A stretch of 43,041 nt of DNA from Lachnospiraceae bacterium (GTDB taxonomy: Bacteria; Bacillota; Clostridia; Lachnospirales; Lachnospiraceae): assembly GCA_019424135.1 (NCBI GenBank), contig JAHYZZ010000008.1:2770-45810 (forward strand). Reading direction: 5' to 3'. Below, in pieces: positions 16,701-24,937 of the stretch. Below the pieces are notes generated by a model. It saw nothing but the letters and a program-made list of their open reading frames with translations, had not been told where the DNA came from and searched no databases. The translations under genes were made by a program, and so were the position numbers. The first letter of the stretch is position 1; every line of letters starts with the position of its first letter.

Positions 16701-16937
16701 CAGGAGTTTTCCTTCGTTGTGTCGTCCAGGACGAATGATGTAATGCTGGGAGACGTCAATGAGGATGGGCAGGTGAATCTGGTAGATCTGATGCAGTGCC
16801 TGAACCATGTAGGAAGGAAAACATTCCTGACGGGAAATGCTCTCCTGGCAGCAGATATTGATCAAAACGGCGAGGTAAACCTCGTGGATTTAATGCGGCT
16901 GCTAAATTATGTGGGAAGAAAGACAGATACACTATAA
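13746..16937 (+). CDS. Secreted Ig-like multidomain protein with C-terminal dockerin
   Basis: 1063 residues. Signal peptide about 1-32 (cut near VYA/NE), then an acidic, probably unstructured stretch to about residue 95. The bulk is beta-rich, with repeated units opening in similar ways (SAPEITGIRFMTQG, EAPILKEVNVTPKE, DAPVLKGIEILNPE), each followed by GSGV/SGIS and a DDAGN or DYAGN turn, as in bacterial Ig-like adhesion modules; I cannot name the family firmly. No catalytic motif is visible. Residues 1002-1063 form a type-I-like dockerin: two Ca-binding repeats, DVNEDGQVNLVDLMQCLNHV and DIDQNGEVNLVDLMRLLNYV. First gene of the surface cluster, ribosome site AGAGGAGGGAG. Expected to dock to the cohesin protein encoded next on the same strand (inference). 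Confidence 0.85.
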   Translation: MRRNKKCVGLLLVIILIGNLCAINIPISEVYANEVVEQTNDVQSVTTTEENVLNNDEGTDSKDAIEEPQEPGMEERLEKSASVEENKEENTSVNGDIKLKSVSVKGDKDVFDLSAPDRFTVEICADIPEGMEIFQVTLVYWAADIEKSAIFYGYSDRFISDENGMLMEVDVDISQYAKEASYVLESISFTTMYSTIQYNNNSEQLTSTDDSIAYNGEIDYKITSSANVDSSAPEITGIRFMTQGDIYTTTAKIIDVDYEEIGSGVKSISVNYTTGFKDIEFSFTNPPSGEGLLTGTGSVQIASEGGAAGTYEIDSVVVEDYAGNQSRYIKMDGVDGLVCTELGTTLTIPPEAKSFEIQYAKGLKLHGVRIEDGVDKENLTAGDSFNIYLKVMNDSREDITVRPEYCSVEWGSMDENGIWQSAYGEGNAFVLEPLQEREITVPVQINSYAKEGIREVSRIMLNNAGDQLTATEYTRNKQEGGFTGRFMEFGVGVGGSGEIETLYYRGEIDYTVTTAETPDQEAPILKEVNVTPKETTAPGTIQIKIKTEGEEVAEVTNATVAFIDINNPKNGIATPASDPSVTKLTYSEKEECYILEYHLDKVVKGTYRIIELTLYDDAGNSRGYYYQDGKLIAWSDGTDEEVPEVDICEFIVTESEIETSDFDAPVLKGIEILNPELTTDETLRVRIQAEEASGISSMMLYYSCDSNQDGLPNAYLTLNSKNVVAENNSYVAEFDIDPYCTGGDYDLEHLMITDGSVFEAGNYYYYNKWSNIITNYNDQFSPEKPLTLHIMQSDSRPILDLRTDDLAKAAGEVDNGTTLVVKGSYVESVRIELFPAEFWDTVREKDLTVIIPDSQSNSEIIVKGNELQNIVSDKVELKVERENLVADDAGIESDNLYYPVNIVTTDTSFPFTVRIRVDQEFLEQCGDNPIRISKVSADGSAAIMQDNLTVTEDGYMEVFFPNGLQGAGIATQMLNAGEEGRTITSQEFSFVVSSRTNDVMLGDVNEDGQVNLVDLMQCLNHVGRKTFLTGNALLAADIDQNGEVNLVDLMRLLNYVGRKTDTL

Positions 16938-16955
16938 AAGAAAACAATAAAAACG

Positions 16956-16981
16956 AGGGCGATTCGTGACAGGGTCGCCCT
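16956..16981. terminator. Terminator between dockerin gene 1 and the XRE regulator
   Basis: Stem AGGGCGA (16956-16962) / TCGCCCT (16975-16981). On the minus strand it is followed by CGTTTTTATTGTTTT, a good U-tract for the regulator transcript; on the plus strand the tail is weak, so it may serve both convergent genes unequally. Confidence 0.6.
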
Positions 16982-16986
16982 TAAAA

Positions 16987-17322
16987 TTACTCTTTATCCA
17001 GAACGGCCTGCACATAATGGGAAATTATCTGTTCTAAGTGGGCGCGTTTATTAGCAGGGCATAGAGAAATTACACCTATAATAGAGTCAAGGTTCCCGGA
17101 AGATTCCGCTGGACCATATAAAATGTAGTCAACGGAGACATGAAGAGCATCACAGAGTTTACAAAGAGTATTTACAGACATATTTTTGAGGCCCAGTTCT
17201 AGGTCATAGCAAAATCTGGGCGTGATATCGGCCATCTCTGCAAGTTTTTCGCGAGAATAGCCATTTAAAAGACGTTGCTTTTTGATTCGCTCACCCATAA
17301 TTACAGGATCAACATGAGTCAT
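16987..17322 (-). CDS. XRE-family helix-turn-helix regulator
   Basis: 111 residues. Residues about 9-65 form a Cro/C1-type DNA-binding domain: MGERIKKQRLLNGYSREKLAEMADITPRFCYDLELG..., then LCKLCDALHVSVDYILYG. A short C-terminal tail (about 72-111) may dimerise. The ATG at 17320-17322 has GGAG eight bases ahead. It lies between the first dockerin gene and the cohesin gene, divergent from the latter, so its likely targets are the shared promoter blocks at 13653 and 17385 (inference). It could be either repressor or activator. Confidence 0.85.
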   Translation of the reverse strand: MTHVDPVIMGERIKKQRLLNGYSREKLAEMADITPRFCYDLELGLKNMSVNTLCKLCDALHVSVDYILYGPAESSGNLDSIIGVISLCPANKRAHLEQIISHYVQAVLDKE

Positions 17323-17384
17323 TTGTTCATCTCCAATCTTATTTTTAAAGCCTACTATAGAACATAATGTATCAGTTGATGATG

Positions 17385-17445
17385 AAATAAATATGAACTA
17401 ATAAGGGATTAAAAGTTGACAAATAGTTCAAAAAAGATATATACT
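17385..17445 (+). promoter_or_regulatory. Promoter of the cohesin gene with conserved upstream block
   Basis: -35 TTGACA (17416-17421) and -10 TATACT (17440-17445, 18-base spacer) or TATATA (17438-17443, 16-base spacer). The upstream block matches that at 13653. An inverted repeat TGAACTA (17394-17400) / TAGTTCA (17424-17430), centres 30 bases apart (about three helix turns), flanks the -35 and suits a dimeric regulator such as the divergent XRE protein. The rest of 17323-17495 holds no gene. Confidence 0.65.
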
Positions 17446-17495
17446 GAAATGGAAGATACAAAATTATTCTGGGAGAAGCGGGAGGATATGTTGAA

Positions 17496-20303
17496 ATGAA
17501 GAAAATACATTTCAAGCGGATAATGGCGCTTATGCTCTCATTTGTCATGATAATGGGAGCTGTTTTTGCTATGACGCCAAATACTGCCAAAGCGGCAAGC
17601 GAAGCGACATTTACAGTAACTGCGGATAAGAAAGAACTCCACAGAGGAGATCAGTTCACAGTTACGGTATCAATGGCAGACAACGTAAATGCGTACGGAC
17701 TTACATATGAGTTGTTCTACGATGCGGCGAAAGTTTCAGTAGTGGGAGAGCCTCAAAAAGGGACTGTATTTGATGGATTAAGCATGGATAATATGGATAT
17801 TTATATGCTGACATCAGACGTAGCGGGCAGTTGTGTGGCTGCAACTATCGGACGGACAGAAGCTGCGATTTCAAATGGAACAGTAATGTCGATTACGTTT
17901 GAGGTTTTGGAGGATGCTGCAGTTGGAGATTTAGGATTTACCTATAATATTTTAATTGTAGCAGGAGATAAAGATGCAACAGTGCTTGAATACACGAACA
18001 ACGACCAGACTGATTTGTCTGTTGTAGTTCCGGTGACAGGTCTTTCACTGAACAAGAATGAAACAACAATTGCCAGAGGCGGTACGGAGCAGCTGACAGC
18101 AACAGTAGAGCCAGAGGGAGCGGGCAGCACAGTAGCATGGTCCAGCGACAATGAAGAAGTGGCAACGGTAGATCAGACAGGTCTGGTAACAGCAGTTGGC
18201 AAAGGAACTGCAAATATTACAGCAACAGCAGGCGGCCAGAGCGCATCCTGTAAAGTGACTGTAAATGCACCGCTTCAGGGAATCCAGATTACTGGGGAGC
18301 AGTCAACGATTAAGAAAGGACAGACCACACAATTAAGCGTCGTTTATGATCCGGAAGATACCACAGATGATACAACAGTAGCATGGTCCAGCGATAAGGA
18401 AGACGTAGCGACAGTCGACCAGACAGGTCTGGTAACAGCTGTGGCAGACGGAACTGCTAACATCAAGGCAAAAGTTGGAGCACTGGAAGCTACTTATGCA
18501 ATTACCGTCCAGGAAGTGAAACTGAATGGCATCACAATCAAAGATGCAACTACCATTCATCGTGGGGAAACAGAAACTCTGGAAGTAACTTATGATCCGG
18601 AGAATACTACAGATGACAAGACTGTTGAATGGAAAACATCTGATCCGAAAGTGGCAGTTGTGGATGGAAACGGAACCGTAACAGCAGTAGGAATTGGAAG
18701 CGCAAACATTACAGCGAATGTAGGAAATCATACAGACATCTGTGTGGTAACAATTGATGCGCCTCTCGAAAGCATAGATGTTCAAGATACACTGGAACTG
18801 GTGAAGAACCAGACAGCAGTGATTGATTACAAGCTTGTTCCGAGTGATACGACGGACAAAGAACCGGTAACCTTTACATCTTCTGATCCAACAGTGGCAA
18901 ATGTAGATGCGGACGGAAATGTGAAGGCTTTGAAAGCTGGCACGACAGTCATCACACTGAAAGGTGTAAATGACGTAACGGCAGAAGTGACGGTAACGGT
19001 AAAAGAGATCCCGATCGATACCGTTTCTCTGGATAAAGAAAGCGCAGTTGTTGAAAAAGGTCAGACAACCGAGCTGACAGCAGTTGTCGGTCCTGAGACA
19101 ACGACCGATGAAAATAAATCAATCAAATGGAGCAGCAGCGACCCGTCCGTAGTGACTGTATCACCAGAGCAGACAAATTCCGGTGAGACAGTGACAGTGA
19201 CTGCAGCTGATAAAGGCGGTACGGCAACTATCACTGCGGAAGCATGGAACGGGACAAAGGATGAGTGTGTGATCACAGTTCCGGTTCATATTGAGAACGT
19301 AACCCTTCCTCAGGACGTAACTCTGAACAGAGGAAGAACCACTGTATTAGATGTAGTACGTGATCCGGAAGAAAATGATGATACGATTACATCTGTTAAG
19401 TGGCAGAGTGACGCACCGGAGGTGGCAGCTGTTTATAGTGATGGTACTGTGGAAGGCATAAAAGAAGGAACGGCAAATATTACTGCAAAAGTGACGGTTA
19501 CCACTCTGACAAATGAGACAAAAGAATATACAGCACAGACTCAGGTGACAGTGAAAGAAAATCATTTAGATGCTGAGCTGGGTGGAAAACTTGCATTTGA
19601 AGAACTGAAAGATGCACTTCTCAAAGGGCAGTCTATTGATATGTATTATCAGCTGAATCTTGAGGATATTATGTATGAAAACGAGATTACAGATGGCATA
19701 CTTATTGAATGGACAAGTTCTGATGAAGACGTTGCAGCGATTGACCAGACAGGAAGACTGACAGGTCTGAAAAAAGGTTCTACAACCATTACAGCTGTAG
19801 TTACAGCAAAAGACGGAGAAGGTCAGGTTGTTGGAACATATACCGTTGAGACAGAAGTTGAAGTAAAAGAAATTCCTCTGGAATCGATCGCATTTGATAA
19901 GATTATCAAGGAAATGGTTGTAGGTTCCAGCGAAACACTGCACATCATCTACAATCCGGATAATACTACAGATCTGCGGGATGTAGAATGGAGCAGTTCT
20001 GACCTCACTATCCTTACTGTAGAAAATGGAAAAGTAACGGCATTAAAACCAGGAACAGCGACAGTTACAGCGAAAGTAGGAGATAAGGAAGTTTCCTGTG
20101 AAATCTTAGTAAAGGCGGCAGAGTCCGGACAGCCGGGACAGGGAAGCGGAACTGACAGCGGAAACGCAGCAGGAGCCGATACAGACAAGGGTGATTCCGT
20201 CCGCACAGGCGATACAGCAAATATTATACTGTACATTGCGCTGTTAGTAGGAGCAATGGCTGCAATCGTGATCATCTGGAGAAAAAGAAGATTCACAAAA
20301 TAA
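17496..20303 (+). CDS. Cohesin-bearing anchored surface protein with eight BIg2 repeats
   Basis: 935 residues. Signal peptide 1-33 (AKA/AS). Residues 37-178 look like a cohesin domain: TVTADKKELHRGDQFTVTV, YGLTYELFYDAAKVSVVGE, GTVMSITFEVLEDAAVG and a closing beta strand. This matches the cohesin pattern of G-D-x-hydrophobic strand, then F/Y-x-L-x-YD, then G-x-hydrophobic-F-x-V. Residues 180-873 hold eight bacterial Ig-like group 2 repeats (WSSDxxxVATVDxxGxVTAV...GTANITA). A Gly/Ser/Asp linker leads to RTGD (903-906), a membrane segment (908-928) and RKRR, a sorting-signal-like tail lacking the usual proline. It should display one cohesin on a long stalk at the cell surface and hold the four dockerin proteins of this cluster. 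Alternative for the N-domain: another cohesin-fold/CBM2-like sandwich. Fold call rests on pattern, not a search. Confidence 0.85.
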   Translation: MKKIHFKRIMALMLSFVMIMGAVFAMTPNTAKAASEATFTVTADKKELHRGDQFTVTVSMADNVNAYGLTYELFYDAAKVSVVGEPQKGTVFDGLSMDNMDIYMLTSDVAGSCVAATIGRTEAAISNGTVMSITFEVLEDAAVGDLGFTYNILIVAGDKDATVLEYTNNDQTDLSVVVPVTGLSLNKNETTIARGGTEQLTATVEPEGAGSTVAWSSDNEEVATVDQTGLVTAVGKGTANITATAGGQSASCKVTVNAPLQGIQITGEQSTIKKGQTTQLSVVYDPEDTTDDTTVAWSSDKEDVATVDQTGLVTAVADGTANIKAKVGALEATYAITVQEVKLNGITIKDATTIHRGETETLEVTYDPENTTDDKTVEWKTSDPKVAVVDGNGTVTAVGIGSANITANVGNHTDICVVTIDAPLESIDVQDTLELVKNQTAVIDYKLVPSDTTDKEPVTFTSSDPTVANVDADGNVKALKAGTTVITLKGVNDVTAEVTVTVKEIPIDTVSLDKESAVVEKGQTTELTAVVGPETTTDENKSIKWSSSDPSVVTVSPEQTNSGETVTVTAADKGGTATITAEAWNGTKDECVITVPVHIENVTLPQDVTLNRGRTTVLDVVRDPEENDDTITSVKWQSDAPEVAAVYSDGTVEGIKEGTANITAKVTVTTLTNETKEYTAQTQVTVKENHLDAELGGKLAFEELKDALLKGQSIDMYYQLNLEDIMYENEITDGILIEWTSSDEDVAAIDQTGRLTGLKKGSTTITAVVTAKDGEGQVVGTYTVETEVEVKEIPLESIAFDKIIKEMVVGSSETLHIIYNPDNTTDLRDVEWSSSDLTILTVENGKVTALKPGTATVTAKVGDKEVSCEILVKAAESGQPGQGSGTDSGNAAGADTDKGDSVRTGDTANIILYIALLVGAMAAIVIIWRKRRFTK
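18033..20115 (+). repeat. Eight tandem BIg2 (Ig-like group 2) modules
   Basis: Modules begin near residues VTGLSLN, LQGIQIT, LNGITIK, LESIDVQ, IDTVSLD, IENVTLP, KLAFEEL and LESIAFD. Modules 1 and 2 are also close at DNA level (18128-18210 against 18374-18456 share long identical runs such as GACAGGTCTGGTAACAGC), suggesting recent duplication or conversion. Modules 6 and 7 carry insertions and are most divergent. Confidence 0.85.
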
Positions 20304-20319
20304 GAGAACATAAGTAGAG

Positions 20320-20350
20320 ACAGCGCGGTGGAAAGCCGCGCTGTTTTGCT
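20320..20350 (+). terminator. Intrinsic terminator after the cohesin gene
   Basis: Stem ACAGCGCGG (20320-20328) / CCGCGCTGT (20336-20344), 7-base loop, then TTTGCT. The T-run is short, so read-through into the next gene is plausible. Confidence 0.65.
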
Positions 20351-20361
20351 ATAAGAAAGAG

Positions 20362-20378
20362 AATCAAAATTTTTGATT
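20362..20378. promoter_or_regulatory. 17-bp palindrome ahead of dockerin gene 2
   Basis: AATCAAAA-T-TTTTGATT is a perfect palindrome 29 bases before the next start codon. It could be an operator or an AT-rich hairpin; no convincing -35/-10 pair accompanies it. Confidence 0.35.
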
Positions 20379-20406
20379 GAGGAAAAGTGGGAAGTGAGGG
20401 TGGACA

Positions 20407-23400
20407 ATGAGGAAAAACGTTGTAGCATGGGCGCTGGTGCTTGCACTGGCAATCACAAATACGTTGACGGTTATGGGAGCAGAGGCAGAAGAAAATGTAA
20501 GTGTGCAGGAAGAAATTACAGAAGATGATTTAGAGCAAGAGCCAGAGCAAGAGACTGAGGAAAAAGATGCGGCGGAGAAGGAGTCAGAGGAAACTGTAAC
20601 TGACGATGCTTTAGAAAACGAATCGAATGAAAATGGAGAAAAGACAACGGAAGAGGATAAAGCTGCAGAAGAAGCGGTTAAGGAGAATCAGGAAGAGATA
20701 GAAAGTGCGGAGAAACAGCAGAATGAAAACCTGGAGATAGGGACAGTGGTGGAAACGGGTTCCTGTGGAGATAATCTTACCTATACGATTACGGTGAATG
20801 GGAAAGACGAAGAAGGAAATGATACTTATACCCTGGAGATAGAAGGGTATGGGGAGATGGATGATTATGAAGATTACATGCCTCGGAGCAGCCCTTGGAC
20901 AGCCGAAAAAATATATAGAAATTTCATAACAGAAGTAATATTTCCGGAAGGACTCACACGCATTGGAAGCTATGCGTTTCAATGTATGCCATTGATAAAA
21001 GAAGTAAATATTCCTCAATATGTAACGAGTATAGGCCAAGGTGCTTTTTCAGGTTGTAGCAGATTAAAGAGGGTGAATATTCCCAATAGCGTAATAGCGA
21101 TAGAGGCGAAAGCATTTAAAAGTTGTAGTAGCTTTAGCGGTCAGTTACATTTATCAAATGAGTTAAAAGTAATAGGATCTTATGCTTTTGAATCTTGCAG
21201 TGGCTTGACAGGAGATTTGAATATTCCCAATAGCGTAACGACAATATATGAAGGGGCATTTGAAGATTGCGGAGGCTTTACTGGTCAGTTATATTTGCCA
21301 AAAGGGTTAAAAGAGATAGGAAAGTATGCATTTTCAGGCTGTAGTGGCTTGACAGGAGATTTGAATATTCCCGATAGGATCACAACGATAAATAGCAATA
21401 CATTTGAAGATTGCAGTGGCTTTAACGGTCAATTATACTTACCAAAAGGGTTAAATAAAATAGACGATAGTGCATTTTCGGGTTGTAGTGGCTTGACAGG
21501 GGATTTGAATATTTCTGATAGTGTAATAACAATAGATAATTATGCTTTTAAAGGCTGCAGCGGTTTTGATGGACAGTTACATTTGCCAAACAGATTAAGG
21601 AAAATGGGATTTGATGCATTTTTAGGTTGTAGTGGCTTGACGGGGGATCTGAATATTCCCAATAGTGCAACAACAATATATAGTGGTGTTTTTGAAGGCT
21701 GTAGCGGTTTTAACGGTCAGTTACATTTGCCGGATGAGATAGAGACAATAGGATATCGTACATTTGATGGTTGCAGTGGCTTGACGGGAGAATTGAAAAT
21801 TCCCAGTAGTGTAACGGGGATATCTACTAAGGCATTTAGAGGATGTAAAAATTTGGGAACCATTAAATTTTATGGACAGGCTCCAGGGGTTGACGACGAA
21901 GCATTTGAAGGGATTCCCAAATTAATCGCATATTATCCTGTAAGTGATCCCACCTGGACTTCTGATAAATTACAGGATTATGGCAGCGATATTACCTGGA
22001 AGCGTTGGTTCCCCGATGAGAGCAAGACGACCGTATCTATTGCCGGTAAGGAGGAGCATTACCTTTCTGCCAGTGATCGGTATGAGACTGGGAGCGGGAA
22101 GACAGAGACGATCACCGGGGATAAGGTGATTAAGAATACCACATGGAACATTGCGGGCACGGCAACGATGGAGGACGGGACGCTTTATATTCGTTCCGAT
22201 GCTGTAGTGACCGTAAGCGGAACATTGAACGCCAAGGATATTTTTATCGAAAAAGGCGGCAAATTAGTTCTGAAAGATGGTGGAAAAATTGACGCCCGAA
22301 GTGTGACCGCAAATGGCGGATGGATCGGAGACAGCGGCGGAAGACTGGAAGTGACGGGAGGATTATTGGTTGCGGATGAGCTGAATTTTGAAGGACGCAG
22401 TACGCTTGCTGTCAGTTCCGGCGGAAAGATTGCAGCAGGGGAGATGACTGTAGCTACGGGCTCCAAGAACAGCTCCCTGGATAATGGAACGATCTTTATT
22501 AATACAAAATTGAAATTAGCGGGAAATAAGAACAATTTTGTATCCGAAAGCGGGAATTTCAGTGTTGTATTTTACGGGAACTCAGATGTTTCTTTGGAAG
22601 CAAGCGGAAATAAATTTTGCCTCGGGAAGTTGTATGTGGAAGAGGAAGATGTGTTTCAGAGGCTGGAACTGGAAAGCGGCAATTACATCAGTGCATCTAC
22701 CTGTACCGTAAATACTTCCAAGTGGACGTTTACAGCCGGGAAGAATCTGTCATCGGCGACAGAGAGCGTCAAGTGGAGTGAGAATGTGGAGAGCGCTTTC
22801 CGTGGTGTGGCGGCTCAGAGTGCATTTCAATCCAATAGCAGCCAGCTGACAGCAGAAGAAAATCAATTTGTAAATGCTCTGGCATCTGTCTGGATCAATA
22901 CGTTGAATACTCCTCTGTGTGAAGGATTTGTGGAATCGTCTGCTATACAGCAGGAGTTAAAATTTGAGATAAACGGGAAGGAGTGTGTCCTGAAAAGTAA
23001 AGGCGTTGCATTTGGATTTGGCGGAGTGAACGCTGTGTATCTAAATGTAGATGGGGCTTCTTATGACTCGACTGTGGGAATCGTATCAAATGCAAATGTA
23101 AAAGAGTTTTCAGAAAAGGCTAAAAAATATCTGGCCGAAAATATGAAGAGTGAGTTTATCGGATATGCCAGCGGCGGTATTGCAGGAGCCTTGCAAGGAG
23201 CGTTTGGATGGGGAGATATTACAACATCCGTAGTAGAGAAATTTATAGAAAAAACAGTGAAAAATGTCTGCATAGATTCTTCGGTATTGAATACCAGCAA
23301 CAGTAAAAGTGTTCAGGATTTAAAGAAAAGTTTTAAGGTATTAGATATGCTTTCGAGCAGTGCGAAAATCATGTCTGTCAAAGCAGCGGAGAATTCAGCG

Positions 23401-24897
23401 TCAAGTACAAAGGTTCCGGAGGAAGAGCAGGAGGAAATTATTATATCGGATCTGTCGCCGACAGTACAAGACGATTGGTTAAGGCAGGAGTTTATAACTA
23501 TCCTGGGAGATGACGGGTCCGGAGAACCAGATTTCAGCAAAGCGGCCGAGATTACAAGTCTGGATTTATCAAACGGGTATATCAGGGACTTAAGCGGCAT
23601 CCAGTATTTTAAGAATCTGGAGGAGCTAAATATTGCAAACAATGAGGTTTCAGACCTGTCACCATTATCTGGATGTGCGAAATTGAAAACGTTAGATGCC
23701 AGCGGCCAGTATATCTCTAACCTGGGAGCGCTTTCTGCTTTGAAAGAATTAACGAAACTAAACCTTGCGGATAATGAGCTGACTACCTTATCTTCACTGA
23801 AAGAACCGGCAGGACTCCAGAAATTGGATGTCAGCGGAAACGAGATTGTAGTGTTTGGGACGGCGGGTAAATTACAGAAACTCCAATATTTAAATATGGC
23901 GGACAATCCGATGAAGGAAATTGATTTAAGTGCATTATCGGAACTTGCGAACCTGACAGAATTAAATGTCAGCGGATGCGGAATTAAATCAATAAAGGGA
24001 ATAAATATCGGAAATCTTACAACATTAAATGCGTCATACAATCAGATAGACAGCGTGGCTGCACTGGAAAAGGCAGAGAATCTGGGTGTGCTGGATCTAT
24101 CCTATAATATGCTGGCAGAAGCAGATGGCTTAAAATCCTGCATAAGCCTGCAGGAATTATCCGTGGAAGGGAATCCACTGGAGAGTATCACATGGATAGA
24201 GCCGTTATCTTCGTTGATCAATATCAATCTGGCTCAGACAGGGCTTGTGGAAGAGGATCTTGTATATTTACAAAATATGAAGGACCTGCAGACCCTGGAT
24301 ATTTCCGGGAATATGATTTTTGGCCTATCTACGATAATGGATCTGGGCAGCCTGCAGCAGATCACAATTTCAAATACGCCATTAAGTGATACGGATATTC
24401 AAAAGCTGGAGGAAAAGAATATAGAAGTCATAAATGAAACAGTTTATCCGGCCGTGCAGAGACTGTACTTCATAGAGGAACAGGCGAAGATAAGTATAGG
24501 GGAGACGTATTGGCAGGACCCCATCTGCTATCCTTCCGGCAGTGTATTGGAAGATGCGGTGTGGACAAGCAGTGATGAAACGGTTGCCGTGGTAGATCAT
24601 TCTGGCGTAGTAACAGCAGAAAAGGCTGGAAGTGTTGAAATCAAGGTGACTACAGCAGATGGCGAATTGGAAGCTGTCTATCAGATGAACATAGTAGGCG
24701 TAACCAAGGGAGATATTAATGGAGACGGAAATATCAACCTGGTAGACCTGATGCAGTGCCTGAACCATGTGGGAGGAAAAGAATTTATAGAAGGAGAGGC
24801 ACTGGAGGCAGCAGATATCAATGAAGATGGAACAGTGAATCTGGTGGATTTGATGAGACTGTTGAATTATGTCGGAGGGAAAAGCAGCGTTTTGTAG
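20407..24897 (+). CDS. Secreted leucine-rich-repeat protein with BIg2 and dockerin
   Basis: 1496 residues. Signal peptide about 1-25, then a very Glu-rich stretch to about residue 115. Residues about 175-505 are BspA/LRR_5-type repeats (LxxIGxxAFxGCSGLTGDLNIPxSVTTI). Residues about 540-990 are a Gly/Asn/Ser-rich region with beta-helix-like strands followed by a helical part. Residues about 1049-1338 are internalin-like LRRs (LEELNIANNEVSDLSPLSG, LTKLNLADNELTTLSSL). A BIg2 module (about 1350-1432) precedes the dockerin (1435-1496; DINGDGNINLVDLMQCLNHV and DINEDGTVNLVDLMRLLNYV). No enzyme motif is visible; both LRR types are known for binding host or matrix proteins. Inferred role: adhesive cargo of the surface complex. 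Forty bases before the next dockerin gene, so probably one operon. Confidence 0.85.
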   Translation: MRKNVVAWALVLALAITNTLTVMGAEAEENVSVQEEITEDDLEQEPEQETEEKDAAEKESEETVTDDALENESNENGEKTTEEDKAAEEAVKENQEEIESAEKQQNENLEIGTVVETGSCGDNLTYTITVNGKDEEGNDTYTLEIEGYGEMDDYEDYMPRSSPWTAEKIYRNFITEVIFPEGLTRIGSYAFQCMPLIKEVNIPQYVTSIGQGAFSGCSRLKRVNIPNSVIAIEAKAFKSCSSFSGQLHLSNELKVIGSYAFESCSGLTGDLNIPNSVTTIYEGAFEDCGGFTGQLYLPKGLKEIGKYAFSGCSGLTGDLNIPDRITTINSNTFEDCSGFNGQLYLPKGLNKIDDSAFSGCSGLTGDLNISDSVITIDNYAFKGCSGFDGQLHLPNRLRKMGFDAFLGCSGLTGDLNIPNSATTIYSGVFEGCSGFNGQLHLPDEIETIGYRTFDGCSGLTGELKIPSSVTGISTKAFRGCKNLGTIKFYGQAPGVDDEAFEGIPKLIAYYPVSDPTWTSDKLQDYGSDITWKRWFPDESKTTVSIAGKEEHYLSASDRYETGSGKTETITGDKVIKNTTWNIAGTATMEDGTLYIRSDAVVTVSGTLNAKDIFIEKGGKLVLKDGGKIDARSVTANGGWIGDSGGRLEVTGGLLVADELNFEGRSTLAVSSGGKIAAGEMTVATGSKNSSLDNGTIFINTKLKLAGNKNNFVSESGNFSVVFYGNSDVSLEASGNKFCLGKLYVEEEDVFQRLELESGNYISASTCTVNTSKWTFTAGKNLSSATESVKWSENVESAFRGVAAQSAFQSNSSQLTAEENQFVNALASVWINTLNTPLCEGFVESSAIQQELKFEINGKECVLKSKGVAFGFGGVNAVYLNVDGASYDSTVGIVSNANVKEFSEKAKKYLAENMKSEFIGYASGGIAGALQGAFGWGDITTSVVEKFIEKTVKNVCIDSSVLNTSNSKSVQDLKKSFKVLDMLSSSAKIMSVKAAENSASSTKVPEEEQEEIIISDLSPTVQDDWLRQEFITILGDDGSGEPDFSKAAEITSLDLSNGYIRDLSGIQYFKNLEELNIANNEVSDLSPLSGCAKLKTLDASGQYISNLGALSALKELTKLNLADNELTTLSSLKEPAGLQKLDVSGNEIVVFGTAGKLQKLQYLNMADNPMKEIDLSALSELANLTELNVSGCGIKSIKGINIGNLTTLNASYNQIDSVAALEKAENLGVLDLSYNMLAEADGLKSCISLQELSVEGNPLESITWIEPLSSLININLAQTGLVEEDLVYLQNMKDLQTLDISGNMIFGLSTIMDLGSLQQITISNTPLSDTDIQKLEEKNIEVINETVYPAVQRLYFIEEQAKISIGETYWQDPICYPSGSVLEDAVWTSSDETVAVVDHSGVVTAEKAGSVEIKVTTADGELEAVYQMNIVGVTKGDINGDGNINLVDLMQCLNHVGGKEFIEGEALEAADINEDGTVNLVDLMRLLNYVGGKSSVL
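21124..21843 (+). repeat. 144-bp tandem repeats encoding paired LRR units
   Basis: The phrase TGYAGTGGCTTGACRGG recurs at 21196, 21340, 21484, 21628 and 21772, exactly 144 bases apart, giving five 48-residue units, each of two LRR_5 turns (SGFxGQLxLP... and SGLTGDLNIP...). The exact period and near-identity at DNA level point to recent expansion. Confidence 0.9.
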
Positions 24898-24937
24898 AAA
24901 CGGATCATGTAATTATCAAAAGTGAGGAGGGAATTGG

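Noticed and set aside
21124..21843. Regular repeats as a CRISPR array
   Set aside because: The repeats are in frame, 144 bases long and encode leucine-rich repeats; there are no short repeats with unique spacers and no cas genes.
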